From: an uncultured Pirellulaceae bacterium | Lineage (GTDB): Bacteria > Planctomycetota > Planctomycetia > Pirellulales > Pirellulaceae | Assembly (NCBI GenBank): GCA_937944405.1 | Contig: CALDYR010000086.1 | Span: 1 to 32,073, forward strand | Direction: 5' to 3' | Length of the DNA: 32,073 nt | Shown here: positions 18,399-27,251 of the stretch, piece after piece | How the letters are laid out: the number at the start of each line of letters is the position of its first letter | Numbering within the stretch: the stretch's first letter is position 1 | Notes under the pieces: model-generated | What the model was told of the DNA's origin: nothing | Databases searched by the model: none | Seen by the model: the letters and a program-made list of their open reading frames with translations, nothing else | Position numbers and translations under genes: made by a program

Positions 18399-18872
18399 AT
18401 GCAAACTAGCAAAATCAGCGTTCTACCGTCCCGGCGATCTCAGTTTGTTCTGTCGATTTTTTGTTTCATGATCGCTACGGCGACTTCGACGGGATGTTCC
18501 ACATTGCCAGTTAATTCGAACGCTAACCAAATCGTAGATGCGGTCAATCCTGATGTGGCTCAATACCAAGTCAAAATGGAATCGACGTTCGGAGGGGCGA
18601 AAGTCTATCAAGGCAAACTCGAAGGCCCAATGACGATTCAGGACGCTTTGGAGCAATCGGGCGCGATTAAGAAACTGCGAAACATGGACATTGACCTGTT
18701 TCGCAAAGTTGATGGCAGTTATCGCCCATTGCAGATGTCGGCGATCTATGACGCTGGTGGAAAAACCGTTCGACCGGAAACCAATTACGGGCTGCGCCCC
18801 GGCGATAGTATTCTTGTCGGCCCCAAAACAGAGAACTCATTTAGCAAGATCATGGGAACGTTTACCCAATAG
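18399..18872 (+). CDS. Small lipoprotein with SLBB-like C-terminal strand
   Basis: 157 residues from the ATG at 18399. Upstream in-frame codons to 18315 give no plausible signal. Residues 1-33 form a lipoprotein signal: basic SRRSQ, a hydrophobic core FVLSIFCFMIATATS, then STGC with Cys33 as the lipidation site, though Ser at -3 is non-standard. The mature part has DVAQYQVKMEST, LEGPMTIQDALEQSG and NYGLRPGDSILVGP, a pattern reminiscent of SLBB/ubiquitin-like modules of polysaccharide-export proteins. Family assignment is tentative. Probably outer- or cytoplasmic-membrane anchored facing the periplasm. Divergent from the SDR gene with a 95-bp spacer. Confidence 0.7.
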   Translation: MQTSKISVLPSRRSQFVLSIFCFMIATATSTGCSTLPVNSNANQIVDAVNPDVAQYQVKMESTFGGAKVYQGKLEGPMTIQDALEQSGAIKKLRNMDIDLFRKVDGSYRPLQMSAIYDAGGKTVRPETNYGLRPGDSILVGPKTENSFSKIMGTFTQ

Positions 18873-19224
18873 GCTGTGGAAAAGTCCGCCACTTTCTTTT
18901 AAGCGCTTTACGGATGTTAGTAACAGGCTCGAAATCGTATTGGGATTGGCCGGAATTTCTGATGGTTGCGTCCACGGGAACCCGGGAAAATTTCACGACA
19001 TTCACGGGAAAAGCAATCTTTGGGCTCTCGGTGCTTCTCCCCTAGGGCGACTTTAACCACGGGGTTGCTGTGAAATTCAAGTAGTTTTTTTAAAAACGAG
19101 TGCACCGAAAGCGTTATTATAGTTTTCCGTGAGATCTTCTTGCCTCACAGCGCATCGAAATCCTCCGCGTGCTAAAGTGGGGGCTGTCCACCGTAAGTCC
19201 GCATCCATCTAACTCCCGCACACC
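18873..19224. other. Intergenic region before the symporter operon
   Basis: 352 bp with no supported gene. It contains short direct repeats of CACGGGAA (about 18974 and 18994-19011) and the self-complementary CGGGAACCCG. An AT-rich stretch at about 19080-19125 with TTATTATAG may hold a -10 element for the downstream operon, but no matching -35 was found. Confidence 0.4.
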
Positions 19225-19497
19225 GTGAAGAATTCGAAGGACGAAAAACCAAAGGACATGCAGCAGTACTGGCGATCCAATTTAAGGATCGTGGCGGTTC
19301 TGTTATGCGTTTGGTTTGTTGTTGCGTTCTGCATCAGCATTTTTTTCATTGAACCGCTGAACAACTTTTCTGTCGGAGAACTCGGTTTAGGGTTTTGGTT
19401 CGCTCAGCAGGGTTCGATTTTCATCTTCGTGCTATTGGTGTTTGCCTACGCCATTTTAATGGACCGGTTGGACCGCAAATTTGACGTGGACGAATAG
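19225..19497 (+). CDS. Symporter small subunit (DUF4212)
   Basis: 90-residue membrane protein, the small partner of VC_2705-type sodium:solute symporters. The family-typical opening YWRSNLRIVAVLLCVWFVVAF forms TM1. The hallmark LGFWFAQQGSIFIFVLLVFAYA forms TM2, followed by a basic MDRLDRKFDV end. Start is GTG at 19225 with little Shine-Dalgarno; an ATG at 19258 (MQQYW) is possible but would trim the usual soluble leader. The large subunit begins 3 bp after the stop, so the two must be translated together. Confidence 0.92.
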   Translation: MKNSKDEKPKDMQQYWRSNLRIVAVLLCVWFVVAFCISIFFIEPLNNFSVGELGLGFWFAQQGSIFIFVLLVFAYAILMDRLDRKFDVDE

Positions 19498-19500
19498 TAA

Positions 19501-21423
19501 ATGATGCTTTCCAACTTTTCCTTATTGGCTGCCGCTGATCCTGCGCGTGTTTGGACGTGGAGTTTCGTGGCGTTGACTTTCGCGGTTTACCTTTACATCG
19601 GTTGGCGCAGTCGCGTTCAAGATTCCAAAGGCTTTTATGTTGCCGGACAAGGCGTTCCTGCGGTCGCTAACGGAGCCGCAACGGCCGCTGATTGGATGAG
19701 CGCCGCTTCCTTTATCGGCATGGCTGGGTTGATCAGTTTCAAGGGCTCCGATGGGGCCGTCTATTTGATGGGCTGGACCGGCGGGTATGTTTTGTTAGCG
19801 CTGTTACTAGCACCATACTTGCGGAAGTTTGGGCACTATACGGTCCCCGATTTTATTGCCGCCCGCTACTACAGCGAAACGGCGCGGGTGGTTGCGGCGA
19901 TTTGCGCAATCTTCGTTTCCATCACTTACGTGGCCGGCCAAATGAAAGGGGTCGGCATCGTGTTCAGCCGGTTCTTAGAAGTGCCGCTAGAAATCGGGGT
20001 CGTCATTGGGATGTTGATCGTCGGTTTTTTTGCCGTCTTGGGAGGGATGAAAGGTATCACTTGGACCCAAGTGGTCCAGTACTTCGTTCTGATTTTAGCC
20101 TTTCTCATTCCCAGCGTTGCGATTTCAGGGATGCTGACCGATAGCTTTATCCCTCAAATTGGGTTCGCGGCCAGTGACATTTCGCAGAAGCTAAACGATG
20201 TTTTGGTGGATCTTGGCGAAAAGGAATACACGCAACCGTTCAATAGCTTCACTCAATTGAACGTTTTCTGCATCACCGCGGCGCTAATGTTTGGGACTGC
20301 GGGTTTGCCGCACGTGATTGTGCGGTTTTACACTGTTAAAAATGTCCGCGCGGCGCGATATTCGGCGGTATGGGCGATCTTCTTTATTGCGATACTCTAT
20401 ACCACCGCGCCGGCGTTAGGTATGTTTGCTCGTTACAATCTGATGAAAAGCATGCACAATGCGCGGATCGAAAGCATCACCATAGAATCAGGTGGTGCCC
20501 CACAAGTATTTTCTGACTCCCAGGCGGCTGAGAAAGAGCGCCGGCGGTTAGTGGGTGAGGGGATTTCGGTCTTTCCGATTTACGCGTTGGTTTCCACCGA
20601 AGGGGAACCGCTTAACTGGGCCACCCAGTGGCAGCGCACCGGACTGTTGAAGTTCGACGACCTAAACAACGATGGTTCGATCAGTTTGAAACTGATCGAA
20701 CACACAGGCGAAGATGGCCAGGCCACCGTCCAATCTGAACTTGCGAACATCGACAAAGACATCATCGTGCTTTCCACCCCAGAGGTCGCCGGATTGCCAC
20801 CTTGGGTGATCGCGTTGGTCGCTGCGGGCGGGTTGGCGGCGGCGCTTTCGACAGCCGCTGGGTTGCTGTTGGTCATCAGTAGTTCACTAGCGCATGACTT
20901 GTTTGTTCGTTTTGTGACACCTAAAGCGAACGAGAAGCAAAAACTTTTCATTGGTCGGGTTGCGATTGTTTTCGGTATTTTGGTTGCGGGTTATTTTGGA
21001 ATTCACCCACCCGGTTTTGTCGGGGAGGTTGTGGCTTTCGCCTTCGGTTTGGCGGCGGCAAGCTTTTTTCCGGCGATCTTTTTAGGGATCTTTTTCAAAC
21101 GGGCCAACCGCGCCGGTGCTGTAATGGGGATGATTGTCGGGTTGGTGTTTACGTTGGCCTACATCGTGATGGCAACCTCTCATAAGGTGCTGCCTATGTT
21201 CTTTGATGGGCCGCTGCTGACGCCTGACAACTTTCTGCTGGCTGGATGGTTTGGCATCGAACAGGGAATTTCACCCCAAGGCATCGGGGCTGTTGGGATG
21301 CTGTTAAACTTCATCGTGACGATTGCAGTTTCGATGGTCACGCCGCCACCACCCCAAGAGGTGCGCGATTTGGTAGAAAGCGTCCGAATACCACGTGGCA
21401 GCGGTGCAGCGGCCGATCACTAA
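19501..21423 (+). CDS. Sodium:solute symporter large subunit (SSS family, VC_2705-like)
   Basis: Inner-membrane Na+-coupled transporter of 640 residues with about 12-13 helices. SSS hallmarks include the N-terminal FYVAGQGVPAVANGAATAADWMSAASFIGMAG (about 45-74), KGVGIVFSRFLEVP, and the signature GTAGLPHVIVRFYTVKN (264-280). The core is interrupted by a soluble insert at about 312-430, as in the VC_2705 branch. That insert holds an EF-hand-like loop DLNNDGSI (386-393). Substrate is unknown; relatives are annotated as acetate or small carboxylate carriers. Start follows the DUF4212 stop by 3 bp with no Shine-Dalgarno of its own, pointing to coupled translation. Confidence 0.92.
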   Translation: MMLSNFSLLAAADPARVWTWSFVALTFAVYLYIGWRSRVQDSKGFYVAGQGVPAVANGAATAADWMSAASFIGMAGLISFKGSDGAVYLMGWTGGYVLLALLLAPYLRKFGHYTVPDFIAARYYSETARVVAAICAIFVSITYVAGQMKGVGIVFSRFLEVPLEIGVVIGMLIVGFFAVLGGMKGITWTQVVQYFVLILAFLIPSVAISGMLTDSFIPQIGFAASDISQKLNDVLVDLGEKEYTQPFNSFTQLNVFCITAALMFGTAGLPHVIVRFYTVKNVRAARYSAVWAIFFIAILYTTAPALGMFARYNLMKSMHNARIESITIESGGAPQVFSDSQAAEKERRRLVGEGISVFPIYALVSTEGEPLNWATQWQRTGLLKFDDLNNDGSISLKLIEHTGEDGQATVQSELANIDKDIIVLSTPEVAGLPPWVIALVAAGGLAAALSTAAGLLLVISSSLAHDLFVRFVTPKANEKQKLFIGRVAIVFGILVAGYFGIHPPGFVGEVVAFAFGLAAASFFPAIFLGIFFKRANRAGAVMGMIVGLVFTLAYIVMATSHKVLPMFFDGPLLTPDNFLLAGWFGIEQGISPQGIGAVGMLLNFIVTIAVSMVTPPPPQEVRDLVESVRIPRGSGAAADH

Positions 21424-21466
21424 GACACGCCACCGATGTCAATGGATCAGTAATAAGCACCACGGG

Positions 21467-21496
21467 CAACCATGTGCGGTACAACCATGTGCGGTA
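21467..21496. repeat. Perfect 15-bp tandem duplication
   Basis: CAACCATGTGCGGTA occurs twice head to tail (21467-21481 and 21482-21496) between the convergent symporter and DUF1501 genes. It looks like a recent slippage duplication. Confidence 0.9.
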
Positions 21497-21517
21497 GGTC
21501 GCCACTGCCGGTCCATC

Positions 21518-22891
21518 TCAAGCCAGAATATCTTTTGCGACTTTCCCGGCCACGTCGGTCAAACGAAAGTCACGGCCTGCATGGCGATAGGTCAACCGCT
21601 GATGATCCAGGCCCATCAGATGCAGTATCGTCGCGTGCCAGTCATGGGTGTGCATTCTGCCTTCGATCGCGTCGTAGCCATACGAGTCGGTTGCTCCATA
21701 AACGAAGCCGCGTTTCACCCCACCGCCGGCCATGAACGTTGTATACCCCTTGTTATTGTGGTCGCGGCCATCGCCGCCTTGTCCGTGTGGTGTTCGTCCA
21801 AATTCACCTCCCCAAACAACCAACGTGTCCTCCAGCAAGCCTCGGTTTTTAAGATCTCTAATCAGCCCCGCGATCGGTTTGTCGATCTGTGTGCAATGGT
21901 CTTCCATTTCTGATTTTAAGTTATTGTGGTGGTCCCAACCGCTATTGACAACTTCGATGAATCTCACGCCTGATTCCGCCATTCGCCGCGCGAGCAAGCA
22001 GTGTCGTCCAAATTGATCGGTTGCGTTTTCGCCGATCCCGTACATTTTTTTGGTTGCTTCGGTTTCGACGGAAAGGTCGAGCAACTCAGGCAATGTGGTT
22101 TGCATCGTGAACGCCAATTCCATCGACTGGATCATTCCTTCGACTTGGCTTTGGTGGCCAGCGCGTTTGAGTTTGGATTGGTTAAGGGCTTGGATATAAT
22201 CAAGCTGGAGACGTTGCGTTTTGGGGCTCAATTGAGGGTTCTTTATATTGGGCACTGTAAGTGATTGCGTGCCTGCGCGCCGGTCGCGCGCGGTTGTCGC
22301 ACCGATCGAAGTGCCTTGGTAGACCGCCGGAAGAAAGGCGCTGCCGTAGTTCTGAGCTCCCCCGGGGTGGCCCAGCACAATAAACCCGGGCAGGTCTTCG
22401 TTGAGTGTTCCCAAACCATACAAAGACCACGCTCCCAACGAAGGGCGTACAAACTGAGCATTCCCAGTGTGGACCGCGGTGGTGGCTTCGGCGTGATTGG
22501 GTTGATCGCAGTGCATACCTTTGAGCATGCAAAGTTCGTCAGCAACCGATCCAAGATGCGGCAAAAGATTTGACATCCAAATCCCGCTGTCGCCGTGTTG
22601 TTTAAATTTCCATGGCGATCCTAATAACTTAGCCGCTCGATACTTTCCGGCCTTCCCGTTGTCTTTGGAAAGTTGAGGTTTATAGTCGAACATGTCTATC
22701 GTTGATGGGGCGCCACGCATCGACAAAAAGATGACACGCTTTGCTCGCGCTGCGAAGTGCGACTGTTTGGCTGAAAGCGGTGTTTGTGGATTCTCACCAA
22801 GTGCTTTGCCGGTCGCCATGGCTGCAAAGGCTAACGAACCGAAGCAACTTGTAATGGTTTTGAAGGCTGTTCGTCGATCAATATTTTTCAT
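21518..22891 (-). CDS. DUF1501 protein with Tat signal
   Basis: 457 residues from the ATG at 22891; an in-frame TTG at 22909 is less likely. The N-terminus NIDRRTAFKTI carries a twin-arginine motif followed by a hydrophobic stretch ending near ALG, so export by Tat is expected. DUF1501 belongs to the alkaline-phosphatase/sulfatase-like superfamily; recognisable blocks are RVIFLSMRGAPSTIDMFDYKP, FIEVVNSGWDHHNN, DTLVVWGGEFGRTPHGQGGDGRDHN and the closing MHTHDWHATILHLMGLDHQRLTY. Catalytic function is unproven for the family. It lies 86 bp downstream of the PSD1 gene, the usual planctomycete pairing, implying that the two products work together in the periplasm. Confidence 0.93.
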   Translation of the reverse strand: MKNIDRRTAFKTITSCFGSLAFAAMATGKALGENPQTPLSAKQSHFAARAKRVIFLSMRGAPSTIDMFDYKPQLSKDNGKAGKYRAAKLLGSPWKFKQHGDSGIWMSNLLPHLGSVADELCMLKGMHCDQPNHAEATTAVHTGNAQFVRPSLGAWSLYGLGTLNEDLPGFIVLGHPGGAQNYGSAFLPAVYQGTSIGATTARDRRAGTQSLTVPNIKNPQLSPKTQRLQLDYIQALNQSKLKRAGHQSQVEGMIQSMELAFTMQTTLPELLDLSVETEATKKMYGIGENATDQFGRHCLLARRMAESGVRFIEVVNSGWDHHNNLKSEMEDHCTQIDKPIAGLIRDLKNRGLLEDTLVVWGGEFGRTPHGQGGDGRDHNNKGYTTFMAGGGVKRGFVYGATDSYGYDAIEGRMHTHDWHATILHLMGLDHQRLTYRHAGRDFRLTDVAGKVAKDILA

Positions 22892-22950
22892 CTTCAAGCT
22901 CGTTTTCAATGGGGGAAATGCTTCGATCTATTTTGGATTCCATCGCAAAC

Positions 22951-22975
22951 GCTGTTCTGCGGTTCGCAGAACAGC
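22951..22975 (-). terminator. Perfect 11-bp hairpin between PSD1 and DUF1501 genes
   Basis: GCTGTTCTGCG and CGCAGAACAGC pair perfectly over 11 bp with a 3-nt loop, starting 2 nt after the PSD1 stop codon on the minus strand. Only a short GTTT follows, so full termination is doubtful. An attenuator or 3'-end protecting stem inside the operon is more likely. Confidence 0.6.
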
Positions 22976-22977
22976 AA

Positions 22978-25611
22978 TTAGTCAACAATTCTGAACTCTG
23001 CACTGGCCAGCAGCGACTGACAAAGCACAGCCAGGACTTGTTGGTCCTTCGTAAGTTTCAACGCGGGTAATTGCGAATAGGAATCGGATTGCCGTCGCAA
23101 GCGGCGTGGGAAGTCCCCCATTGAATCCTGCGTCCCTTTACGTCGATTTCTACGTCCCTTTGACGTGATATTCTTCCCGGCGCGTTTACCGTCACCGTTA
23201 GCCGATTTATTGTTGTTGCGGTTTTTCCTGACAGTGCGCGACGAACTGTCAGAACGCGAAGGAGCACGTGGGGGTTCCGCGATCACCCGGTATTGATCGA
23301 CGAAATGACGACTGAGTTCAATTTCCCCATCAGTCGCAGGCCGACCGTATATTTCTAAAAAGGCATTACAGATTTGTTCTTTTGTTGTTCTGTGTGTTTG
23401 GGATAACTTGATTGCCATCCTTTGTGACAAATAGGTCACGTAGTCATTGTTCATCAGATATAAAGACTGAGCGGGGACGTTCGTTGTCTCACGTTTGGAT
23501 CTGGTCGAATTGGGGTCGGCAAAATCAAACAGAGCAAGGGCGTCCGGAACGGCGTCCCGCAGGATGGGTAAGTAAACCGATCGGTGTACGTTTAGTTTTT
23601 TGAAAGAATTTTTGTCGATGGTTCTGCCGATCTTAACGTCACCAACTTTCGCAACTTCCGATGCGTAGGGACGATCGGGTTCGAGCAATCCACTGACTGC
23701 GAGCATTGCATCACGCAGCGCTTCGGCGTCCAACTGACGCGCGTTGGTTCGCCAAAACGATCTGTTATCAGGATCAACGTGGTAGTTGTCTTGATGGAAT
23801 GTTGAAGCGCGACGATAGGTTGCGCTCAAGACAATTTCTCGAATCAGCGTCTTGATGGACCAACCATTGGCCATGAATTTGACCGCCAAATTATCAAGTA
23901 GCTCAGGGTTGGATGGTGGCATTGACGACAGTCCCCAATTGTTGGGCGACTCCATGATGGGGGCGCCAAGTAAATGCATCCAAATCCGATTGACCATGAC
24001 TCGGGCGGTCAATGGATTTTCCTTGTTGCCAATCCATTTTGCCAACTCACGACGACCACTGCTTTCTGATTTAATTTTTTCAGACGGAATATCGCTGAGC
24101 ACCTGTAAAAATCCGCGCGAAACGACTTGGGCTTTTTGCTCGACATCGCCCCCCAGTAAAACGTGCGCATCGACTACTTCACGGTCCTGCACTCCCATTG
24201 CATAGGTGTAAGGTTTGCCACGATCATCAACGGTTTTCAGTAGTCCTTGCAGTCGCCCGATCTGGTTGCGTTTTGCTACCATCGTTCTCTGGTCTGGTTT
24301 TTCACCGCCAGCGGAATTGGCGGCCCTGCGTATTGAACGAATTTCATTTTGGATACTGTTAATTTTGTCTTGGATGCCATCAAGTTCTTTTTTTGAAAAC
24401 GATTGCGATGCGGAGACCTTGTCCGCGATTGGCAATTCTAATAGTTTTGTGGATTGATGATTTTGCTGGCCGAAGGTCGTTCCGTATAGCGTTTGAGTGC
24501 TTTTGAAGATTCCTGCGATCGCGTAGTAGTCAACGGTGGGGATCGGGTCGAACTTATGATCGTGGCAACGGGCACATGAAACGGTCAACCCGAGAAAGGC
24601 TTGTGTGGTGGTGTCTATCTGTTCGTCGATTAACTCCATTTCGAAAACACGCGGGTTTCTTTCCCCTTGATCTTTGATGCCGACGGCCAGAAAACCCGTC
24701 GCGATTAGGTTCTCCTGCCATTGCGAGTCTGTTCTGGCGGGCATCAAATCACCGGCGATCTGTTGTTGGATGAATTTGTCGTAGGGCGTGTCTTGGTTGA
24801 ATGCGTCAATCACAAAATCACGGTAACGCCAGGCGTGCGGGTATGTGAAATTTCCATTGCCGCTAGATTCGGCGTATCGGGCAACGTCTAACCAGTGTCT
24901 TCCCCAACGTTCGCCGTATTGAGGGCGCGCTAAAAGTTCATCAACCGTTTGTTGCCACGCGCGATTAGGATCCGAGGTCCAGGCTATCTTAAATGCATTT
25001 ATCTCCTCAACCGATGGTGGTAATCCGATCAGGTCAAAATAGATTCGGCGCAGCAACGTCATCGGTTCCGCCTGTTCGACCGGTTGAGTGCCCGTTGACA
25101 ATCGTTTTTGGTCTACCAAGGCATCGATGGACGATTCAGGATCGCCATTAGGTTTTTGGAAAGCCCAATGCGATTTCCGCGCGTCGACATCGATCAAGGT
25201 TTTGACCTCAATCTCTTTGCGTACCCGGGGGTCGGGGGCTCCCATCTCAAACCACTTCTTAAAATCAGCGATTACGTTATCGGGCAACTGACCCGCCGGC
25301 GGCATCTCGTGATCTTGATAGGTGATCGCCGTCCAAAACGGAGTGGATTGATAACGGTCGACGTCGATCGCAGGACCACTTTCTCCGCCTTGTAACAGAC
25401 CGTCTCGTGAATCAACCAGTAGTCCACCGCGTGTCATGCCGCTGTCGATAGAATGGCATTCGTAACAGTGGCCAATCAGTACTGGTCGGATCTTTGTTTC
25501 GAAGAACTTTTCTTCAGTTGGGGTGATGTTCTCCTGTGCCATTGCAGACTGGACACACAGAAATAACAACACATTGAAGAATATGAGGAATTGCAAAGGT
25601 TTCGATATCAT
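22978..25611 (-). CDS. PSD1 / DUF1549 / DUF1553 planctomycete cytochrome-C-like protein
   Basis: 877 residues, exported by a Sec signal (about 1-25, ending SAMAQ). The planctomycete cytochrome C domain (PSCyt1) at about 30-125 has the heme-binding CYECH (Cys49, Cys52, His53). DUF1549 at about 145-365 has IYFDLIGLPPSVEEI, WGRHWLDVARYAES and a second CxxCH in SCARCHDHKFDPIPTVDYY. DUF1553 (PSD1) at about 520-775 has REIVLSATYRR, RRLDAE-like RQLDAEALRD and PAQSLYLMNNDYV. A long Arg/Lys/Ser/Asn-rich insertion interrupts the C-terminus near 785-845. Biological role is unknown; families like this expand in planctomycetes. It is paired with the DUF1501 gene downstream. Confidence 0.95.
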   Translation of the reverse strand: MISKPLQFLIFFNVLLFLCVQSAMAQENITPTEEKFFETKIRPVLIGHCYECHSIDSGMTRGGLLVDSRDGLLQGGESGPAIDVDRYQSTPFWTAITYQDHEMPPAGQLPDNVIADFKKWFEMGAPDPRVRKEIEVKTLIDVDARKSHWAFQKPNGDPESSIDALVDQKRLSTGTQPVEQAEPMTLLRRIYFDLIGLPPSVEEINAFKIAWTSDPNRAWQQTVDELLARPQYGERWGRHWLDVARYAESSGNGNFTYPHAWRYRDFVIDAFNQDTPYDKFIQQQIAGDLMPARTDSQWQENLIATGFLAVGIKDQGERNPRVFEMELIDEQIDTTTQAFLGLTVSCARCHDHKFDPIPTVDYYAIAGIFKSTQTLYGTTFGQQNHQSTKLLELPIADKVSASQSFSKKELDGIQDKINSIQNEIRSIRRAANSAGGEKPDQRTMVAKRNQIGRLQGLLKTVDDRGKPYTYAMGVQDREVVDAHVLLGGDVEQKAQVVSRGFLQVLSDIPSEKIKSESSGRRELAKWIGNKENPLTARVMVNRIWMHLLGAPIMESPNNWGLSSMPPSNPELLDNLAVKFMANGWSIKTLIREIVLSATYRRASTFHQDNYHVDPDNRSFWRTNARQLDAEALRDAMLAVSGLLEPDRPYASEVAKVGDVKIGRTIDKNSFKKLNVHRSVYLPILRDAVPDALALFDFADPNSTRSKRETTNVPAQSLYLMNNDYVTYLSQRMAIKLSQTHRTTKEQICNAFLEIYGRPATDGEIELSRHFVDQYRVIAEPPRAPSRSDSSSRTVRKNRNNNKSANGDGKRAGKNITSKGRRNRRKGTQDSMGDFPRRLRRQSDSYSQLPALKLTKDQQVLAVLCQSLLASAEFRIVD

Positions 25612-25800
25612 TTTGTGGCCCGTTAAGTCTTAGGAAAAACGTTAGCTGATGACGCTTGACCGGTACTCCGTTACACGGATTTCGACTCTTTTGCGGACAA
25701 TTAGTGGTTTGTGCGCGATTTAGAATTGCAGGCCAAGCATTTCAAGAACCGTTTGGGGCCGACGTGGGGCACGTCATTGTCGCGGCAGTCCGATTAGTGA

Positions 25801-26229
25801 TTACGATCGGTTTTTTCGATCCGTCTTTTTTCGCAATAGTCCGACACTGCTGTCGAAAAATTTTGTTCTGCGCGTGCTTGTTTCGTCTTCGGTTTCAGAT
25901 TTTTGATTCTCTAAATCCGTTTTTAGGGCGATCGTGAAGGGGCATTTCAACACGTCAACGCGGAATTGGATGTAGTCGGCGTGTTGATCATCGAGCACGC
26001 CTAATAGAAAACTTCCCATCTGATCGCGGCTGGGGATGCCGATTTGATTTTGCCGCCAAATGCCGCCAAGGGTATGCTGGCCCGCGCCACGGCGAGCATT
26101 GATTTGAGACAACCGTTTCAGCAATGATTCATCTTCACGAAGTTGCTGTTCCAATGCCCGTGCGCGGTCTGCGTCGAGCGTTTCTTCGATGTAGCAATCA
26201 AGTTCTGCGTCTGAAAATTCCTTTGTCAT
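25801..26229 (-). CDS. Orphan planctomycete protein, possibly anti-sigma-like
   Basis: 142 residues from the ATG at 26229, chosen because AAAGG lies 8 nt upstream; a GTG three codons earlier is also in frame. The N-terminal helix FSDAELDCYIEETLDADRARALEQQLREDESLLKRL resembles the opening helices of anti-sigma/zf-HC2-type proteins. GIPSRDQMGSFLLGVLDDQHADYIQFRV resembles a block I recall from unnamed planctomycete proteins. There, a GCxxC motif follows; here it reads KCPFT, so the second Cys is lost. The C-terminus is charged and disordered. No adjacent sigma factor gene. Function unknown. Confidence 0.6.
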   Translation of the reverse strand: MTKEFSDAELDCYIEETLDADRARALEQQLREDESLLKRLSQINARRGAGQHTLGGIWRQNQIGIPSRDQMGSFLLGVLDDQHADYIQFRVDVLKCPFTIALKTDLENQKSETEDETSTRRTKFFDSSVGLLRKKTDRKNRS

Positions 26230-26528
26230 CGCCGACACCTTTCCGTAGCATTAAACATCAAACCGGTCCGCAGCCTATTGGCCATCTTGTGTCCTGTCTA
26301 CCGATCGTCTCGAAAAGCGTTGCTAATCTCCCACGTCAGAGCGTGCCATGTGAGCGCCGCTAACGGCGGTCGGAGTTTGTAATTCACGGTTGTTCAAATT
26401 TTAGTTTCAGGGTGGCTGGATTCGCCAAAATTCAGGCCAATGCTCAGAACCGGCCGTTATAAAAAAAACGAAGGCCGACGATTCCTGCTGTCCATCTTCC
26501 CCCCCTGATTTTCAATCATGGCAAACTG
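26230..26528. other. Intergenic region, small hairpin and repeat-like fragment
   Basis: 299 bp between two minus-strand orphan genes. CGCCG and CGGCG flank a CTAA loop (about 26355-26369). GGATTCGCCA at 26418-26427 matches the arm of the palindrome at 15611. No coding frame is convincing. Confidence 0.4.
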
Positions 26529-27251
26529 CTAAGTTGTTAGCGGGGTATCGGAATCAAGAAACTGTTGAGCGACACTAGCGACGTCGTGTGCGCTGACTGC
26601 GCTGTTAACGCACAAGGCAAACATACGAGTTCTCCGTATGACGCCTTTCTCCAAAAAATCAGCGTTCAAGCGGCACGTCACTGTCGTTTCCTCGCCGGTG
26701 CGGACCAATTCCATAACCATCAGATCGGTTGGGTAGACTGCTATCGCCACGTGGTGGCCGTTGGGCAATTTCGCCATCATCAGTTGGCACCCCTCACATG
26801 AGTCCTGTTGCTGCCAGTGCAGTTGTCCGACCAATGCGTCTCCCACCGCAGACCAATAGCTCACATCTTGAACACGCAAAGTCGAAACGATCTGCGGGTT
26901 GGGGCGTGTGTTCAGCAAATCCGTTTGCAGCGAATAAATCATTTCCAAAGCAAAAGAGCCGGCCGGTAGGCTTGGAGTCAGCACTCGCCAATATATTTCA
27001 CGGTCGAATTTGTCTCTGTCGGATAGATACCGAGCGATCAAATCGTTGCCACGGACGTAAAGGTCCGCCAGCGCTTGAGCATCGTCTGATGATTCCACTG
27101 AGAACAACGAAACAGCGTCTTTGCCCAGCGTTACCTTTGCACCTGAGTTTGGCGAATCGTTGTCAATGGTCAACTGAAGATCGTGTTGCCCTATCGCCGA
27201 TTGCGTCGATGCGACTGTTCCGGTCAGTTCCCAGACTTGATTTGAGTTCAT
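26529..27251 (-). CDS. Hypothetical protein, cytoplasmic, unknown function
   Basis: 240 residues from the ATG at 27251. No signal peptide or membrane helix. The N-terminal half (about 8-60) alternates strand-like segments, such as ELTGTVASTQS and HDLQLTIDND. A Trp/Gln-rich centre HWQQQDSCEGCQLMMAKLP has a CxxC pair, and the C-terminal half TTVTCRLNADFLEKGVIRRTRMFALCVNS looks beta-rich. Codon pattern and composition match neighbours, so it is probably real. I do not recognise a family. It precedes the anti-sigma-like orphan on the same strand, but a 299-bp gap makes an operon uncertain. Confidence 0.62.
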   Translation of the reverse strand: MNSNQVWELTGTVASTQSAIGQHDLQLTIDNDSPNSGAKVTLGKDAVSLFSVESSDDAQALADLYVRGNDLIARYLSDRDKFDREIYWRVLTPSLPAGSFALEMIYSLQTDLLNTRPNPQIVSTLRVQDVSYWSAVGDALVGQLHWQQQDSCEGCQLMMAKLPNGHHVAIAVYPTDLMVMELVRTGEETTVTCRLNADFLEKGVIRRTRMFALCVNSAVSAHDVASVAQQFLDSDTPLTT

